A stretch of DNA of 64,000 nt, taken from CAVPGP01 sp963704025 (GTDB lineage Bacteria > Actinomycetota > Thermoleophilia > Gaiellales > Gaiellaceae). Shown here piece after piece: positions 1-11,264 of the stretch. Positions within the stretch are counted from its first letter, which is position 1. Each line of letters opens with the position of its first letter. The DNA is taken from contig CAVPGP010000003.1 in the NCBI GenBank assembly GCA_963704025.1, positions 372,001 to 436,000 of the forward strand, written 5' to 3'. The position numbers and the translations under genes are program-made. Below the pieces are notes generated by a model. The model was given only the letters and a program-made list of their open reading frames with translations, made no database searches and was not told the origin of the DNA.

Positions 1-2
1 CC

Positions 3-1133
3 GAGAAGGCGAAGATCGAGCTGTCGTCGACCATGACGACTCAGATCAACCTGCCCTTCATCACCGCGACGCCCGAGGGCCCGAAGCATCTCGACCTGCA
101 GCTGACGCGGGCGAAGCTCGAGGAGCTCGTGCATTCGCTGCTCGAGCGGACCGTCGCTCCCACGAAGCAGGCGCTGGCCGACGCCGGCCTCGACAACGCG
201 AAGATCGACCACGTCGTCCTCGTCGGTGGCATGACCCGCATGCCGGCCGTGCAGGAGAAGGTCAAGGAGCTGATCGGCAAGGACCCGCACAAGGGCGTCA
301 ACCCGGACGAGGTCGTCGCCGTCGGCGCGTCGATCCAGGCCGGCGTGCTCAAGGGCGAGGTCAAGGACGTCCTGCTTCTCGACGTGACGCCACTGTCGCT
401 GGGCATCGAGACGAAGGGCGGCGTCTTCACGAAGCTGATCGAGCGCAACACGACCATCCCGACGCGCCGCTCCGAGACGTTCACGACGGCGGAGGACAAC
501 CAGCCGGCCGTCGAGGTGCACGTCCTCCAGGGCGAGTCCGAGATGGTGCTCTACAACAAGACGCTCGGGAAGTTCCAGCTCGTCGGCATCCCGCCGGCGC
601 CGCGGGGCATGCCCCAGGTCGAGGTCACGTTCGACATCGATGCGAACGGGATCATCAACGTCTCGGCCAAGGATCTCGGCACGGGCAACGTGCAGCAGAT
701 CCGGATCGAGGGCGGCTCCGGCCTCAAGCCCGAGGAGATCGAGCAGATGGTCAAGGACGCCGAGTCGCACGCCGGCGAGGCGCGGCGGCTGCGCGAGGTC
801 GTGGACACGAAGAACATGGCCGAGTCGCTCGCCTACCAGACCGAGAAGTCGCTCAAGGAGCATCGCGACAAGCTCGACGAGTCCGATGCGGCGACGATCG
901 AGGGCCGCGTGATGGAGCTGAAGCAGGCGCTTGAGGGCGACGACGTCGCCGAGATCAAGGCGAAGACTGACGCGCTGCAGGAGGCCTCGCAGAAGCTCGC
1001 CGAGGCCGTGTACGCCCAGGCCAGCGCCCAGGCACAGGCCTCCCAGCCTGCGGACGGCGCCTCCGCCTCGGACGACGAGGTGATCGAGGACGCCGAGATC
1101 GTCGACGAGGACGAGGCGGCGAAGACGCCTTGA
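3..1133 (+). CDS. dnaK: Molecular chaperone DnaK (Hsp70), 5' end outside window
   Basis: The frame is already open at the window edge and encodes about 376 residues of the C-terminal part of DnaK. It begins inside the ATPase domain (EKAKIELSST, then VVLVGGMTRMPAVQ and NPDEVVAVGA). The conserved linker VLLLDVTPLSLGIETKGG follows, then the substrate-binding domain (NTTIPTRRSETF, FQLVGIPPAPRGMPQVEVTF) and the helical lid. The tail is acidic and Ala-rich, as in many DnaK proteins. DnaK binds exposed hydrophobic peptides in the cytosol in an ATP cycle driven by DnaJ and GrpE, which follow immediately. Its TGA stop overlaps the TTG start of grpE (TTGA), so translation is coupled. The promoter lies upstream of the window. 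Family assignment is certain; only the N-terminal part is missing because of the window boundary. Confidence 0.98.
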   Translation, partial: EKAKIELSSTMTTQINLPFITATPEGPKHLDLQLTRAKLEELVHSLLERTVAPTKQALADAGLDNAKIDHVVLVGGMTRMPAVQEKVKELIGKDPHKGVNPDEVVAVGASIQAGVLKGEVKDVLLLDVTPLSLGIETKGGVFTKLIERNTTIPTRRSETFTTAEDNQPAVEVHVLQGESEMVLYNKTLGKFQLVGIPPAPRGMPQVEVTFDIDANGIINVSAKDLGTGNVQQIRIEGGSGLKPEEIEQMVKDAESHAGEARRLREVVDTKNMAESLAYQTEKSLKEHRDKLDESDAATIEGRVMELKQALEGDDVAEIKAKTDALQEASQKLAEAVYAQASAQAQASQPADGASASDDEVIEDAEIVDEDEAAKTP

Positions 1134-1642
1134 CACACGAGCAGGTGAACGAGCCCGAGGTCGTCGAGGAGCCGGTAGCGGAGGAGGCCGAGCCTGAGCC
1201 GGTCGACGAGCTCACAGCCGTGACGGCGGAGCGCGACGAGTACCTCGATTCGCTCCAGCGGCTGAAGGCCGAGTTCGACAACTACCGCAAGCGGGCGGCG
1301 CGCGACCGGGAGGCTCTGGTCGCGCGCGCGTCCGAGCGGCTCGTGACGGCGCTCCTGCCCGTGCTCGACGATCTCGGTCGCGCGCTCGAAGCGGCAGAGT
1401 CGCACGAGGAGGGAAAGCTCGAGGAGGGCGTTCGGCTCGTTCAGCGCGCGCTCGCCGACGCGCTGGCGCGCGAGGGGCTGCTCGAGATCGCGACGGACGG
1501 GGCGTTCGACCCGAACGTCCACGAGGCGCTGCTGGCGCAGCCGTCCGACTCGGAGCCCGGCACCGTGATCGACGTCGTCCAGAAGGGCTACCACCTCGGA
1601 GATCGCGTGCTCCGTCCCGCCCGGGTGATCGTCGCCGAGTGA
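1130..1642 (+). CDS. grpE: Nucleotide exchange factor GrpE
   Basis: A 170-residue protein starting at a TTG that overlaps the dnaK stop. The N-terminal ~40 residues are very acidic (EPEVVEEPVAEEAEPEP). Next is the long dimerisation helix with the family signature RLKAEFDNYRKRAARDRE, and finally the beta-rich head (GAFDPNVHEALLAQPSDSEPGTVIDVVQKGYHLGDRVLRPARVIV). GrpE acts as a homodimer that releases ADP from DnaK. Length is normal for the family. The stop overlaps the dnaJ start, keeping dnaK, grpE and dnaJ on one transcript. The order dnaK-grpE-dnaJ-hspR is the actinobacterial arrangement. The TTG start is chosen because of the overlap and because no better start exists before the conserved coiled-coil region. 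Confidence 0.97.
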   Translation: MTHEQVNEPEVVEEPVAEEAEPEPVDELTAVTAERDEYLDSLQRLKAEFDNYRKRAARDREALVARASERLVTALLPVLDDLGRALEAAESHEEGKLEEGVRLVQRALADALAREGLLEIATDGAFDPNVHEALLAQPSDSEPGTVIDVVQKGYHLGDRVLRPARVIVAE

Positions 1643-2727
1643 TGGCCACGCTGTACGACACGCTCGGCGTCAAGAAGGGCGCCTCACAGGACGAGATCCG
1701 CAAGGCGTATCGCAAGCTCGCCCGCGAGTACCACCCGGACCGCAACCCCGGCGACGCGTCCGCCGAGGAGCGCTTCAAGGAGGTGCAGCAGGCGTACGAC
1801 GTCCTCTCGGACGACGAGAAGCGCAAGCAGTACGACACCTTCGGCACCTCGAACGGGCGGCGCGGCGCGCCTGGTGCCGGCGAGGGCTTCACGACGACGT
1901 TCGACTTCGGCGATCTCTCGGACCTCTTCGGCGGCATCTTCAACCGAGGCACGAGCACCGGGCGGCAGCAGCAGCGCGGCCAGCGCGGGAGCGACGTCGA
2001 GGTGGCCGTGAACGTCTCCTTCGAGGACTCGCTGAAGGGGCTCGAGACGACGATCCCGGTCGAGCTCGAGACGGCCTGTCGCGGCTGCGGCGGCTCCGGC
2101 GCGAAGCCCGGCACCGCACCGACGATCTGCCCCGAGTGCAAGGGGCGGGGCGTCAGGGCGGAGTCGCAGGGGCTCTTCGCGCTGCAGCAGCCGTGCCCGC
2201 GCTGCCGAGGGAACGGCACGGTGATCGAGTCGCCGTGCGACGTCTGCCACGGCTCCGGCCGCGAGCGGCGCACAAAGCGCTACACGGTCAAGATCCCGGC
2301 CGGCGTCAAGGACGGGACGAAGATCAAGCTGAAGGCGAAGGGCGAGGCCGGCTACGGCGGCGCCGAGGCGGGCGACCTCTACGTCGTCACCCGCGTCGCG
2401 CCGTCGAGGCTCTACCGCCGCCGCGGCGAGGCCGACCTCGAGGTCGACGTGCCGGTGACCTACCCGGAGGCGGTGCTCGGCGCGACCGTGTCCGTCCCCA
2501 CCCCGGACGGCTCGGTCTCGCTGAAGGTCCCGGCCGGCTCCGAGACGGGGAAGCTCCTGAAGATCAAGGGCCGGGGCGCGCCGCGCCTCAAGGGCAGCGG
2601 CCGCGGCGATCTCGTCGCGCGCCTCAACGTGACCGTTCCGAAGAAGCTCACGAAGAAGGAGCGCGACGCGCTGGAGGCCTTCCAGAAGGTCTCTCGCGAG
2701 GATCCGCGCGAAGGGTCGGCGCAGTGA
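1639..2727 (+). CDS. dnaJ: Chaperone DnaJ (Hsp40)
   Basis: About 362 residues with the complete type-I DnaJ architecture. The J-domain (residues ~4-70) has the HPD motif in REYHPDRNPGD. A Gly/Phe-rich linker follows. The zinc-finger region has four CxxC pairs (CRGCGGSG, CPECKGRG, CPRCRGNG, CDVCHGSG), then two C-terminal substrate-binding beta domains (KIPAGVKDGTKIKLKAKGE). It stimulates the DnaK ATPase and delivers substrates. The GTG at 1639 overlaps the grpE stop; an ATG immediately after it (1642) gives a protein one residue shorter and is equally possible. The stop overlaps the GTG start of hspR (GTGA), so all four genes are probably one operon. Confidence 0.97.
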   Translation: MMATLYDTLGVKKGASQDEIRKAYRKLAREYHPDRNPGDASAEERFKEVQQAYDVLSDDEKRKQYDTFGTSNGRRGAPGAGEGFTTTFDFGDLSDLFGGIFNRGTSTGRQQQRGQRGSDVEVAVNVSFEDSLKGLETTIPVELETACRGCGGSGAKPGTAPTICPECKGRGVRAESQGLFALQQPCPRCRGNGTVIESPCDVCHGSGRERRTKRYTVKIPAGVKDGTKIKLKAKGEAGYGGAEAGDLYVVTRVAPSRLYRRRGEADLEVDVPVTYPEAVLGATVSVPTPDGSVSLKVPAGSETGKLLKIKGRGAPRLKGSGRGDLVARLNVTVPKKLTKKERDALEAFQKVSREDPREGSAQ

Positions 2728-3122
2728 GCGATCACGACCGCATTCGCCCCACGGACAACCACCCGCGCTACATGATCAGCGTCGCCGCGGAGCTCGTCGG
2801 CATGCATCCGCAGACGCTGCGCATCTACGAGGGCAGGGGCCTGATCCGCCCACAGCGAACGCGCGGGAACACGCGGCTCTACTCCGACGCCGACCTCGAG
2901 CGGCTCCGTCTCATCCAGCGGCTGACGACGGAGCTCGGCCTGAACCTCGCCGGCGTGGAGCGCGTGCTCGCGCTGGAGGACGAGCTGCAGCGGATGCGCA
3001 TCCGCATCGGCCACATGCAGGAGGAGATGCGGGCCGCGATCGAGCAGGTCCACCGTCACTACCGGCGCGAGCTCGTCCTCTACGAGCCGGCCAAGCACCC
3101 CGTCCCGCGAGCGCGCTCATGA
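2724..3122 (+). CDS. hspR: MerR-family heat-shock repressor HspR
   Basis: A 132-residue MerR-type regulator starting at a GTG that overlaps the dnaJ stop. The winged-helix DNA-binding domain is clear (YMISVAAELVGMHPQTLRIY, then EGRGLIRPQRTRGNTRLYS, then DLERLRLIQRL). The dimerisation coiled coil (LALEDELQRMRIRIGHMQEE) follows. HspR of actinobacteria represses the dnaK operon and clpB through inverted repeats called HAIR, with DnaK as co-repressor. That role is known for the family and inferred here from the operon position. No HAIR-like inverted repeat (CTTGAGT-N7-ACTCAAG type) was seen upstream of clpB, so the binding site may differ in this lineage. A longer in-frame reading upstream exists but lies inside dnaJ in another frame and is rejected. 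Confidence 0.93.
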   Translation: MSDHDRIRPTDNHPRYMISVAAELVGMHPQTLRIYEGRGLIRPQRTRGNTRLYSDADLERLRLIQRLTTELGLNLAGVERVLALEDELQRMRIRIGHMQEEMRAAIEQVHRHYRRELVLYEPAKHPVPRARS

Positions 3123-3207
3123 CCGTGGGCCGATGACTGTGGGCCGATGACTGTGGGCCGACACAGCCGTGTCCCAAGACAGCCATGTCCGAGACAGCCA
3201 TGTCCGG
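3120..3207 (+). repeat. Two short tandem repeat blocks after hspR
   Basis: Two consecutive tandem arrays begin exactly at the hspR stop codon. The first has three 14-bp units (TGACCGTGGGCCGA once, TGACTGTGGGCCGA twice) at 3120-3133, 3134-3147 and 3148-3161. The second has three ~15-bp units of the type GACAGCCATGTCCGA at 3162-3176 (diverged), 3178-3192 and 3193-3207. They fill the first part of the hspR-clpB spacer. No function is assigned; they could be slippage products or protein-binding repeats. Confidence 0.8.
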
Positions 3208-3327
3208 TGCCAGGCACCCGACGCGATGCGTAACGAAAGTGCAACAGCTCTCGCATCTCGCCTGCTCTGTGGCCGGCGGTGCGCCGGCTCGATACGCCCT
3301 GTCCGGTGCCAGGCGCGGGCAACGAAC
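3204..3327 (+). repeat. GGTGCCAGGCACC palindrome plus GTAACGAAAGTGCAACA, with a degenerate second copy
   Basis: The palindrome GGTGCC-A-GGCACC lies at 3206-3218, followed at 3230-3246 by the 17-mer GTAACGAAAGTGCAACA. A degenerate second copy follows at about 3301-3327 (GTCCGGTGCCAGGCGC, then GGCAACGAACTGCAACA). The identical 17-mer recurs at 22308-22324, again near a GGCACCC half-palindrome. This looks like a dispersed intergenic repeat family situated in the clpB upstream region. Its role is unknown. Confidence 0.6.
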
Positions 3328-3351
3328 TGCAACACGACCGAAAAGGAATAG

Positions 3352-5802
<2,451 letters not shown>

Positions 5803-5869
5803 GCGCCCGCCGCGTCGGCGGACTGGACGGTCACCGCCCCCTCTGGGATCCTCGCCCGGAGGGACTGCG

Positions 5870-8624
5870 GTGACCGGATCGATCATCGGGAGGGACGAAG
5901 AGCTCGCCTCGCTCGACGAGTTCTTCGCCGCGCCGCGCGCAGGTCTGGCTGCGCTTCTCGTCGAGGGCCCGGCGGGGATCGGCAAGACGACGCTCTGGCT
6001 CGCAGGCGTCGACGCCGCGACGAGACGTGGCGTACGTGTGCTCGCCGCCCGTCCCGCGGAGGCAGAGAGCGGCCTCTCGTACTCCGGCCTCGGTGACCTG
6101 CTCCAGGGCGTGCTCGCCGACCTGCTCCCGTTGCTGCCGCCGCCGAGGCGCCGCGCGCTCGAGGTTGCGCTGCTGCTGGAGGACCCGGAGGGTCAGCCGC
6201 CGGGGCCGCTGGCGGCGAGGGTTGCGACGTTCAGCGCGCTCGCTACCCTCGCACGGCAGGGCGAAGTGGTCGTCGCCGTCGACGACGTCCAGTGGCTCGA
6301 CGGCGCGTCCGCCGACGCGCTGGCGTTCGCCGTTCGCCGGCTGGACGCGGAGGACGTGCGACTGCTTCTCTCCAGTCGCGTCGTCCCGGACGGCGAGCCG
6401 TCCGGCGTCGACCTCGTGGCCGACGATCGCCTCGAGCGGCTGCGGGTCGGTCCGCTCAGCCTGGGGGCGGTGCACCGGCTGGTGCGAGAGCGGCTCGGCA
6501 AGGCCCTTTCGCGGATGGCGCTCCACCGCGTGTACGAGGTCTCCGGTGGCAATCCGTTCTTCGCCCTCGAGCTGGCACGGTCCCTGAGCCGGCGCGCGGC
6601 GGGGGGAGACCCTGCTGCGATCCTCCGCGTCTCGAAGCCGCTCGAGCGGCTCGTCCGCGACCGGCTCGCCGCGCTCGACCCGACGACGCGCGACGCGCTG
6701 CTGACGGTCGCCGCGCTCGGCCGCCCCGACGTCGAGCTGCTGGACGCCGCCGGCGTCGGCCGTGACGTCCTCGACGCCGCCGTGGCGGCCGAGGCGATCG
6801 AGATCGACGAGGGCGATGTCCGCTTCACTCATCCGCTGCTCGCGTCGACCGTCTACGGCGCCGCGGCCCCGGAGCGGCGGCGGGCGTTGCACCGCCGCCT
6901 CGCGCGCCTCGTCGGCGATCCGGTCGCGCGGGCCCGCCACGTCGCGCTCGCCGCGGGGGCACCGCGAGAGTCCGTCGCCCGTGCGCTCGAAGAGGCGGCC
7001 GGCGTCGCGCGCGGACGCGGGGCCATGCGCGACGCCGCCGAGCTCGGCGAGCTGGCCGGGCGCTCGACGCCGAGGGGCCGACCCGCCGACGCGCGTCGCC
7101 GCGCCCTCCGCGCCGCTCGAGACTGTCTCGCGGCGGGCGACTCGGCGCGGGCTCGGGAGATCGCACTGTCCTTGCCCGAGACCGACGGGAGCCGCGCGGA
7201 GACGTTCCTCCTGCTGGGCGAGATCGAGGCACGCGCGGGTACGCCTCCGGAGGCGATTCGCTACCTCGAGGAAGGGCTCCGCGTCCCGTCCGCCTCGCCC
7301 GAGGTGGAGGTGGGACTGCGGCAGCTGCTGGCGCTCGTGATCCGCGGCGCGGAGGGAGTCGCCGTCGCGGAGGCGCACGCGGTCGCGGCCGTCGAGGCTG
7401 CGGAGCGGACCGGCGACCCGGGGCTCGTCGCGCGGGCGCTGGCCGCCCTCTCGGTGATCCGCTTCAGCGGCGGCGACCCGGACGCGGTCGATCAGGCACG
7501 CCGCGCCCTCGTGCTCGCCCGCAGCGCCGCGGGACGCGACCGCCCTCATCGACGCGACCCAGTCGCTCGGCCACTGCCTGTGCTACTCAGGGGCGCTCGA
7601 CGAGGCCCGCGAGGTCCTGCTCGAGAGCTACACCGTCTCCATCGAGCGCGACGAGAGCGAGGCGGCCGTCGCGCTCTGGTACCTCGCACTCGTCGAGTGG
7701 CGCGGCGGCCGGTGGGAGATCGCGCGGGGCTACGCGGAGCAGGCGCGCGAGCTGAGCTCGATCTACGCCGGCATCGGCCAGGAGGGAAGGCACGGGCTGG
7801 AGCCGCTCGCCCTCATCGCCGCCTCGACCGGGGACGTGGCCGAGGCGAGAGAGCTGGTCGAGCTCGGGTTCGAGCTCTCTGCCGCCGAGGGGAGCCGGTT
7901 CGGCCGCCGCCGTCTGCAGCACGGCATTCTCGGGCTCCTGGAGCACTGGGAGGGAGACCCGGCCGCAGCGGTCGAGCAGTTCACGCTCGCGGAGGAGCTC
8001 GGGCGCGCGGCCGGAAGCCGGGATCCGGGGACGGCGTTCTACGTCCCGGATCAGGTCGAGGCGCTCCTCGAGCTCGACCGCGTCGACGACGCGGTCGAAG
8101 CGCTCGTCGCCTGGGAGCACGAGGCCGAGCGGCTCCGGCGCCACTGGTGGCTCGCCGAGGCGGCGCGGTGCCGGGGGCTCGTCGCCGCGGCGCGGGGTGA
8201 CGTTCAACGCGCGGTGGAGACGCTCGAGGCTGCGGTCGAGCGGCACGGCCTGGCCGGCGATCCGTTCGGGCGTGCGCGCGCCCTGCTCGCGCTCGGCGTC
8301 GCGCGGCGCCGGCTGCGGCAGAAGCGTGCGGCGCGCGAGGCGCTCGAGGAGGCGCTTGCCGGCTTCGACGAGCTCGGCGCACGCGGCTGGGCGGAGCGGA
8401 CACGCGCCGAGATCGGGCGGATCGGAGGGCGAACCCGTGCGGAGGGTCTGACGCCCGCCGAACGGCGCGTCGCCGACCTCGTCGCAGCGGGGCGGACGAA
8501 CCGCGAGGTCGCGGCGGCGCTCTTTCTCCGCGAGCGCACGGTGGAGAGCCACCTCTCGCACGTCTACGCAAAGCTCGGCGTGCGCTCCCGCACGGAGCTG
8601 GCGCGCAGGCTCGACCGCGCTTAG
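5870..8624 (+). pseudogene. LuxR-family transcriptional regulator with AAA ATPase domain, interrupted by one frameshift
   Basis: A large ATPase regulator (about 917 residues if repaired) starts at GTG 5870 behind GGAGGG. The N-terminal part has a Walker A motif (EGPAGIGKTTLW) and Walker B (VVVAVDDVQWLDG). A long TPR-like helical region follows, and the C-terminal LuxR helix-turn-helix (LTPAERRVADLVAAGRTNREVAA...VESHLSHVYAKLGVRSRTELA). The first frame stays convincing up to about 7530 (LVLARSAAG). The continuation (DATALIDATQSLGHCLCYSG onward) is in the +1 frame. The disruption is a single extra base, or two missing ones, near 7525-7540. Either the gene is broken or the sequence has an indel there. 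As written, the DNA-binding domain would not be joined to the ATPase domain. No target is evident; the gene stands alone between clpB and a secreted-enzyme pair. Confidence 0.85.
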
Positions 8625-8694
8625 AGCCTCCAGGGCGCAAAGTTCAGGGGTTCTCACGTTTCCAAGCCGCCGGCCGAGCCCTAGCGTCGATCGG

Positions 8695-8967
8695 GTGCCG
8701 AGCTACCTCGTCGAGACCTACCTGGCGCGGTCGTCTGCCGGCGAGCGAACGGCTCGCGAACGGGAGGCGCGCTCGGCCGCCGTGGAGCTCACACGGGCGG
8801 GAACCCCCGTGCGCTTCGACGGCGCCATTCACGTTCCGGAAGACGAGATCTGCTTCTTCGTGTTCGACGCGTCGTCGGGCCGGGACGCCGCGCTTGCGGC
8901 CGAACGGGCCGGGCTCGACGCCGTTCGCGTCGTCGAGGCGGTCTCGTCCAGAGAGGAGATGACATGA
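8695..8967 (+). CDS. Small DUF4242-like protein
   Basis: A 90-residue soluble protein with a GTG start (MPSYLVETYLARS). The pattern of a beta strand with YLVETYL, a central FDGAIHVPEDEICFFVFDASS segment and a final alpha/beta unit ending in DAVRVVEAVSSR resembles the DUF4242 family of small ferredoxin-like-fold proteins. No catalytic residues can be pointed out. It overlaps the start of the haloperoxidase gene by 4 bases (ATGA), so the two are co-translated. Because it has no signal peptide while its partner is secreted, a direct physical partnership is uncertain. Function unknown. Confidence 0.7.
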   Translation: MPSYLVETYLARSSAGERTAREREARSAAVELTRAGTPVRFDGAIHVPEDEICFFVFDASSGRDAALAAERAGLDAVRVVEAVSSREEMT

Positions 8968-10217
8968 AGCGCTTGCAGTACCTGCTCGCGCTCGGCGCCG
9001 CCTTCGCTGCACTGGCGGTGCCGGCGACGGCCCGTGCCGATGCGGTGACGACGTGGAACGTCTATGCGACGAGCGCGTTGATCGGGACCGCGGGGCAGGC
9101 GCCGCCGGTGGCGGCGTTGCACCTGGCGATGGTGCACGGCGCCGTCTACGACGCCGTCAACGCGATCGACGGTGGCCACGAGGGCTACCTGCTCTCGTCG
9201 CGGGTCGCGACGCCCTTCGACTCCAAGGACGCCGCGGCCGCGACCGCGGCTTACCGCGTCCTCACGAGCATCGTGCCGGCGCAGGATGCCGTGTTGAAGG
9301 CGCAGTACGACGCGTCGCTCGCCGGCATTCCCGCCGGCACGCAGAAGACCCGAGGGATCGCCGTCGGTGAGGCGGCGGCCGCCGCGATGATCGCGGCCCG
9401 CACGGCCGACGGCCGCTTCGGGCCGTTTCGGCTCACCCCTGGAACCACGGCCGGCGTCTGGCGGCCTGTGCTGCCGGCGTTCGTGAACGACCCGAACGCC
9501 TGGCTGAAGGACGTGAAGCCGTTCACGATCGAGAGCTCGTCGCAGTTCCGCTCCAAGGGGCCGAACGCGCTCACGAGCCTGAAGTACACGCGTGACTTCC
9601 TCGAGGTGAAGTGGGTCGGATCGGCATCGAGCACGATCCGCAAGCCGGACCAGACCCAGGCCGCGCTCTACTGGATGGAGAACGGGACCGGGACCTGGAG
9701 CCGCATCGCTCGCCTCCTCGCCGCCCGGTACGGGCTCTCGGTCGCCGACAACGCGCGGCTCTTCGCGATGCTCTACATGTCGGAAGCGGACGCGGCGATC
9801 AGCGTCTGGGACGACAAGGCACACTGGTTGTTCTGGCGGCCGATCACGGCGATCCGCGAGGCCGACACCGACGGCAACCCGTTCACCGCGAAGGACGAGA
9901 GCTGGCTGCCGCTGATCCCGACCCCGCCCTACCCGGAGCACCCTTCGGGTCACGCGGGCCTCAGCGGCTCGATCGTGGCAAGCTTCCAGGACTTCTTCGG
10001 GACCGACGACGTCGCGTTCAGCGACACGAACAACGCCGGCCTGACGCGGAGCTGGACGTCCTTCTCGCAGGCGATCGACGAGATCGTCGACGCCCGCGTC
10101 TGGTCGGGGATCCACTTCCGCACCGCCGACGAGCAGGGCGCCCGCATCGGCCGGGAGGTCGCAAACTGGCGGGAGAAGCACTTCTTCCAGCCCGTCCACG
10201 GCCACGACGACGACTGA
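8964..10217 (+). CDS. Secreted vanadium-dependent haloperoxidase / PAP2-like protein
   Basis: A 417-residue protein with a Sec signal peptide (MKRLQYLLALGAAFAALAVPATARA). The body is the vanadium chloroperoxidase/acid phosphatase fold found in many actinobacteria. Recognisable segments are LALVHGAVYDAVNAIDG-like (here LHLAMVHGAVYDAVNAID), LFWRPITAIREADTDGN, and the phosphate/vanadate-binding motif PYPEHPSGHAGLSGS near residue 325. A final RIGREVANW helix supplies the usual last histidine region less clearly. Members either oxidise halides with peroxide or act as phosphatases; which applies here cannot be told from sequence. It is coupled to the preceding small gene and followed by a strong hairpin that should end transcription. 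Confidence 0.88.
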   Translation: MKRLQYLLALGAAFAALAVPATARADAVTTWNVYATSALIGTAGQAPPVAALHLAMVHGAVYDAVNAIDGGHEGYLLSSRVATPFDSKDAAAATAAYRVLTSIVPAQDAVLKAQYDASLAGIPAGTQKTRGIAVGEAAAAAMIAARTADGRFGPFRLTPGTTAGVWRPVLPAFVNDPNAWLKDVKPFTIESSSQFRSKGPNALTSLKYTRDFLEVKWVGSASSTIRKPDQTQAALYWMENGTGTWSRIARLLAARYGLSVADNARLFAMLYMSEADAAISVWDDKAHWLFWRPITAIREADTDGNPFTAKDESWLPLIPTPPYPEHPSGHAGLSGSIVASFQDFFGTDDVAFSDTNNAGLTRSWTSFSQAIDEIVDARVWSGIHFRTADEQGARIGREVANWREKHFFQPVHGHDDD

Positions 10218-10229
10218 CGGACACGATGA

Positions 10230-10258
10230 GCCGGGCGGCGCACCGCGCGCCGCCCGGC
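10230..10258. terminator. Bidirectional hairpin terminator
   Basis: A perfect 12-bp stem (GCCGGGCGGCGC at 10230-10241 pairing with 10247-10258) and 5-base loop sit in the 42-base gap between the convergent haloperoxidase and cupin genes. There is no long T-run on either side, which is usual at this GC content. Confidence 0.7.
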
Positions 10259-10259
10259 C

Positions 10260-10667
10260 CTACTGCCGCGGCGGCAGCTCGACGTCGTCCGGGAAGTCGG
10301 CGCCTTCCTGCAGGGGCGGCGCGCCGTAGGCGAAGCAGACGAGCTCTTCGTCCGTCTCGTTCCGCATCTGCAGCGGCGTCATCGGCTCGACGGCGACGAC
10401 GCTGCCGGGTGCTAGGTCGACGCGCTCGACCGGGTCGTCGCCGAGCAGCATCGTCAGCGTGCCGGAGAGAACGACGAAGACCTCTTCCTGGACGTGGTCG
10501 CGGTGCCTGCGGCCGGTCGTATGCGGCGGATAGCGCCAGAGCCGCGCCCGCGATTGCTGCAGGCCCGCTGCGCTCGTCAGGTCGGCCGCCAGCCGCACGC
10601 CTTCGCCGGCCTTCGGCGGCCGCTCCTCGTAGGTGAGGTCCTCGACACGTGCGACGTGGTAGCCCAT
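10260..10667 (-). CDS. Cupin-domain protein
   Basis: A 135-residue single-cupin protein starting at ATG 10667 (MGYHVARVEDLTYEE). The cupin core is visible: motif 1 in HTTGRRHRDHVQEEVFVVLSG (histidines and glutamate as potential metal ligands) and motif 2 in PGSVVAVEPMTPLQMRNET. Small cupins of this kind bind a metal or small ligand and range from isomerases to regulatory proteins; the substrate is unknown. It is divergent from the nucleosidase gene (51-base gap), so a shared regulatory region is likely. Longer in-frame upstream sequence lies antisense to the nucleosidase and is rejected. Confidence 0.85.
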   Translation of the reverse strand: MGYHVARVEDLTYEERPPKAGEGVRLAADLTSAAGLQQSRARLWRYPPHTTGRRHRDHVQEEVFVVLSGTLTMLLGDDPVERVDLAPGSVVAVEPMTPLQMRNETDEELVCFAYGAPPLQEGADFPDDVELPPRQ

Positions 10668-10718
10668 GCGCCGATTCTTGCAGGGCCGGTCGAGACGACG
10701 GCGCGATAGCGTGCGCGC

Positions 10719-11264
10719 GTGCTTCTGGTGGTGGCAGCGACCGAGCGCGAGCTCGAGACGGCGCGCGGTGCCCGCCGCGCGCCGCGGACGCTCGTCTGCG
10801 GGATCGGCCCGGTCGAGGCGGCGGCGCGGACCGGCGCCGCGCTCGCCGGCAGTCGCCCGTCCGCCGTGCTGCACGTCGGCATCGCCGGCGCGCGCGGGAT
10901 CGAGCCGGGCATGGTCGTCATCGGCTCGGAGTCGGTCTACGAGGACGCCGACACGCCGCTGGTCGTCTCGCGCGCCTTTCCGGACGCAGGGCTGCTCGCG
11001 GCGGCGCGCCGCGCGCTGCCGGGGGCGCCGGTGCTCCCGATCGGCACGAGCGCCCGCGTCGGCGGAACGTCCAGCTGCGCCGTCGAGACGATGGAGGGAT
11101 TCGCGGTTCTCCGCGCCTGCGAGCTCGCCGGCGTCCCGGCGGTCGAGGTGCGTGCGATCTCGAACGAGATCGACGAGCCGAACCGGGACCGGTGGAGCTT
11201 CGAGGCGGCGTTCGCGGCGCTCGCAGCAGCGGTGCGGCTGCTCGCGGAGGAGCTCGATGCCTGA
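10719..11264 (+). CDS. Phosphorylase-superfamily nucleosidase (possible futalosine hydrolase or MTA/SAH nucleosidase)
   Basis: A 181-residue member of the purine-nucleoside phosphorylase/MTAN superfamily, GTG start. It begins MLLVVAATERELE, followed by VLHVGIAGARGIEPGMVVIGSESVYEDAD. The signature region has CAVETMEGFAVLRACELAGVPAVEVRAISNEIDEPNRDRW, which holds the glutamate pair that binds ribose and the SN of the base-binding region. The overall shape and the ISNEIDEPNRDRW ending resemble futalosine hydrolase (MqnB) of the alternative menaquinone pathway, but MTA/SAH nucleosidase cannot be excluded. No other mqn gene is nearby. The stop overlaps the next gene's start. Confidence 0.75.
   Translation: MLLVVAATERELETARGARRAPRTLVCGIGPVEAAARTGAALAGSRPSAVLHVGIAGARGIEPGMVVIGSESVYEDADTPLVVSRAFPDAGLLAAARRALPGAPVLPIGTSARVGGTSSCAVETMEGFAVLRACELAGVPAVEVRAISNEIDEPNRDRWSFEAAFAALAAAVRLLAEELDA

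Noticed and set aside
3123..3351. Search for HAIR or CIRCE heat-shock operators upstream of clpB
   Set aside because: No CTTGAGT-N7-ACTCAAG or TTAGCACTC-N9-GAGTGCTAA type sequence seen.
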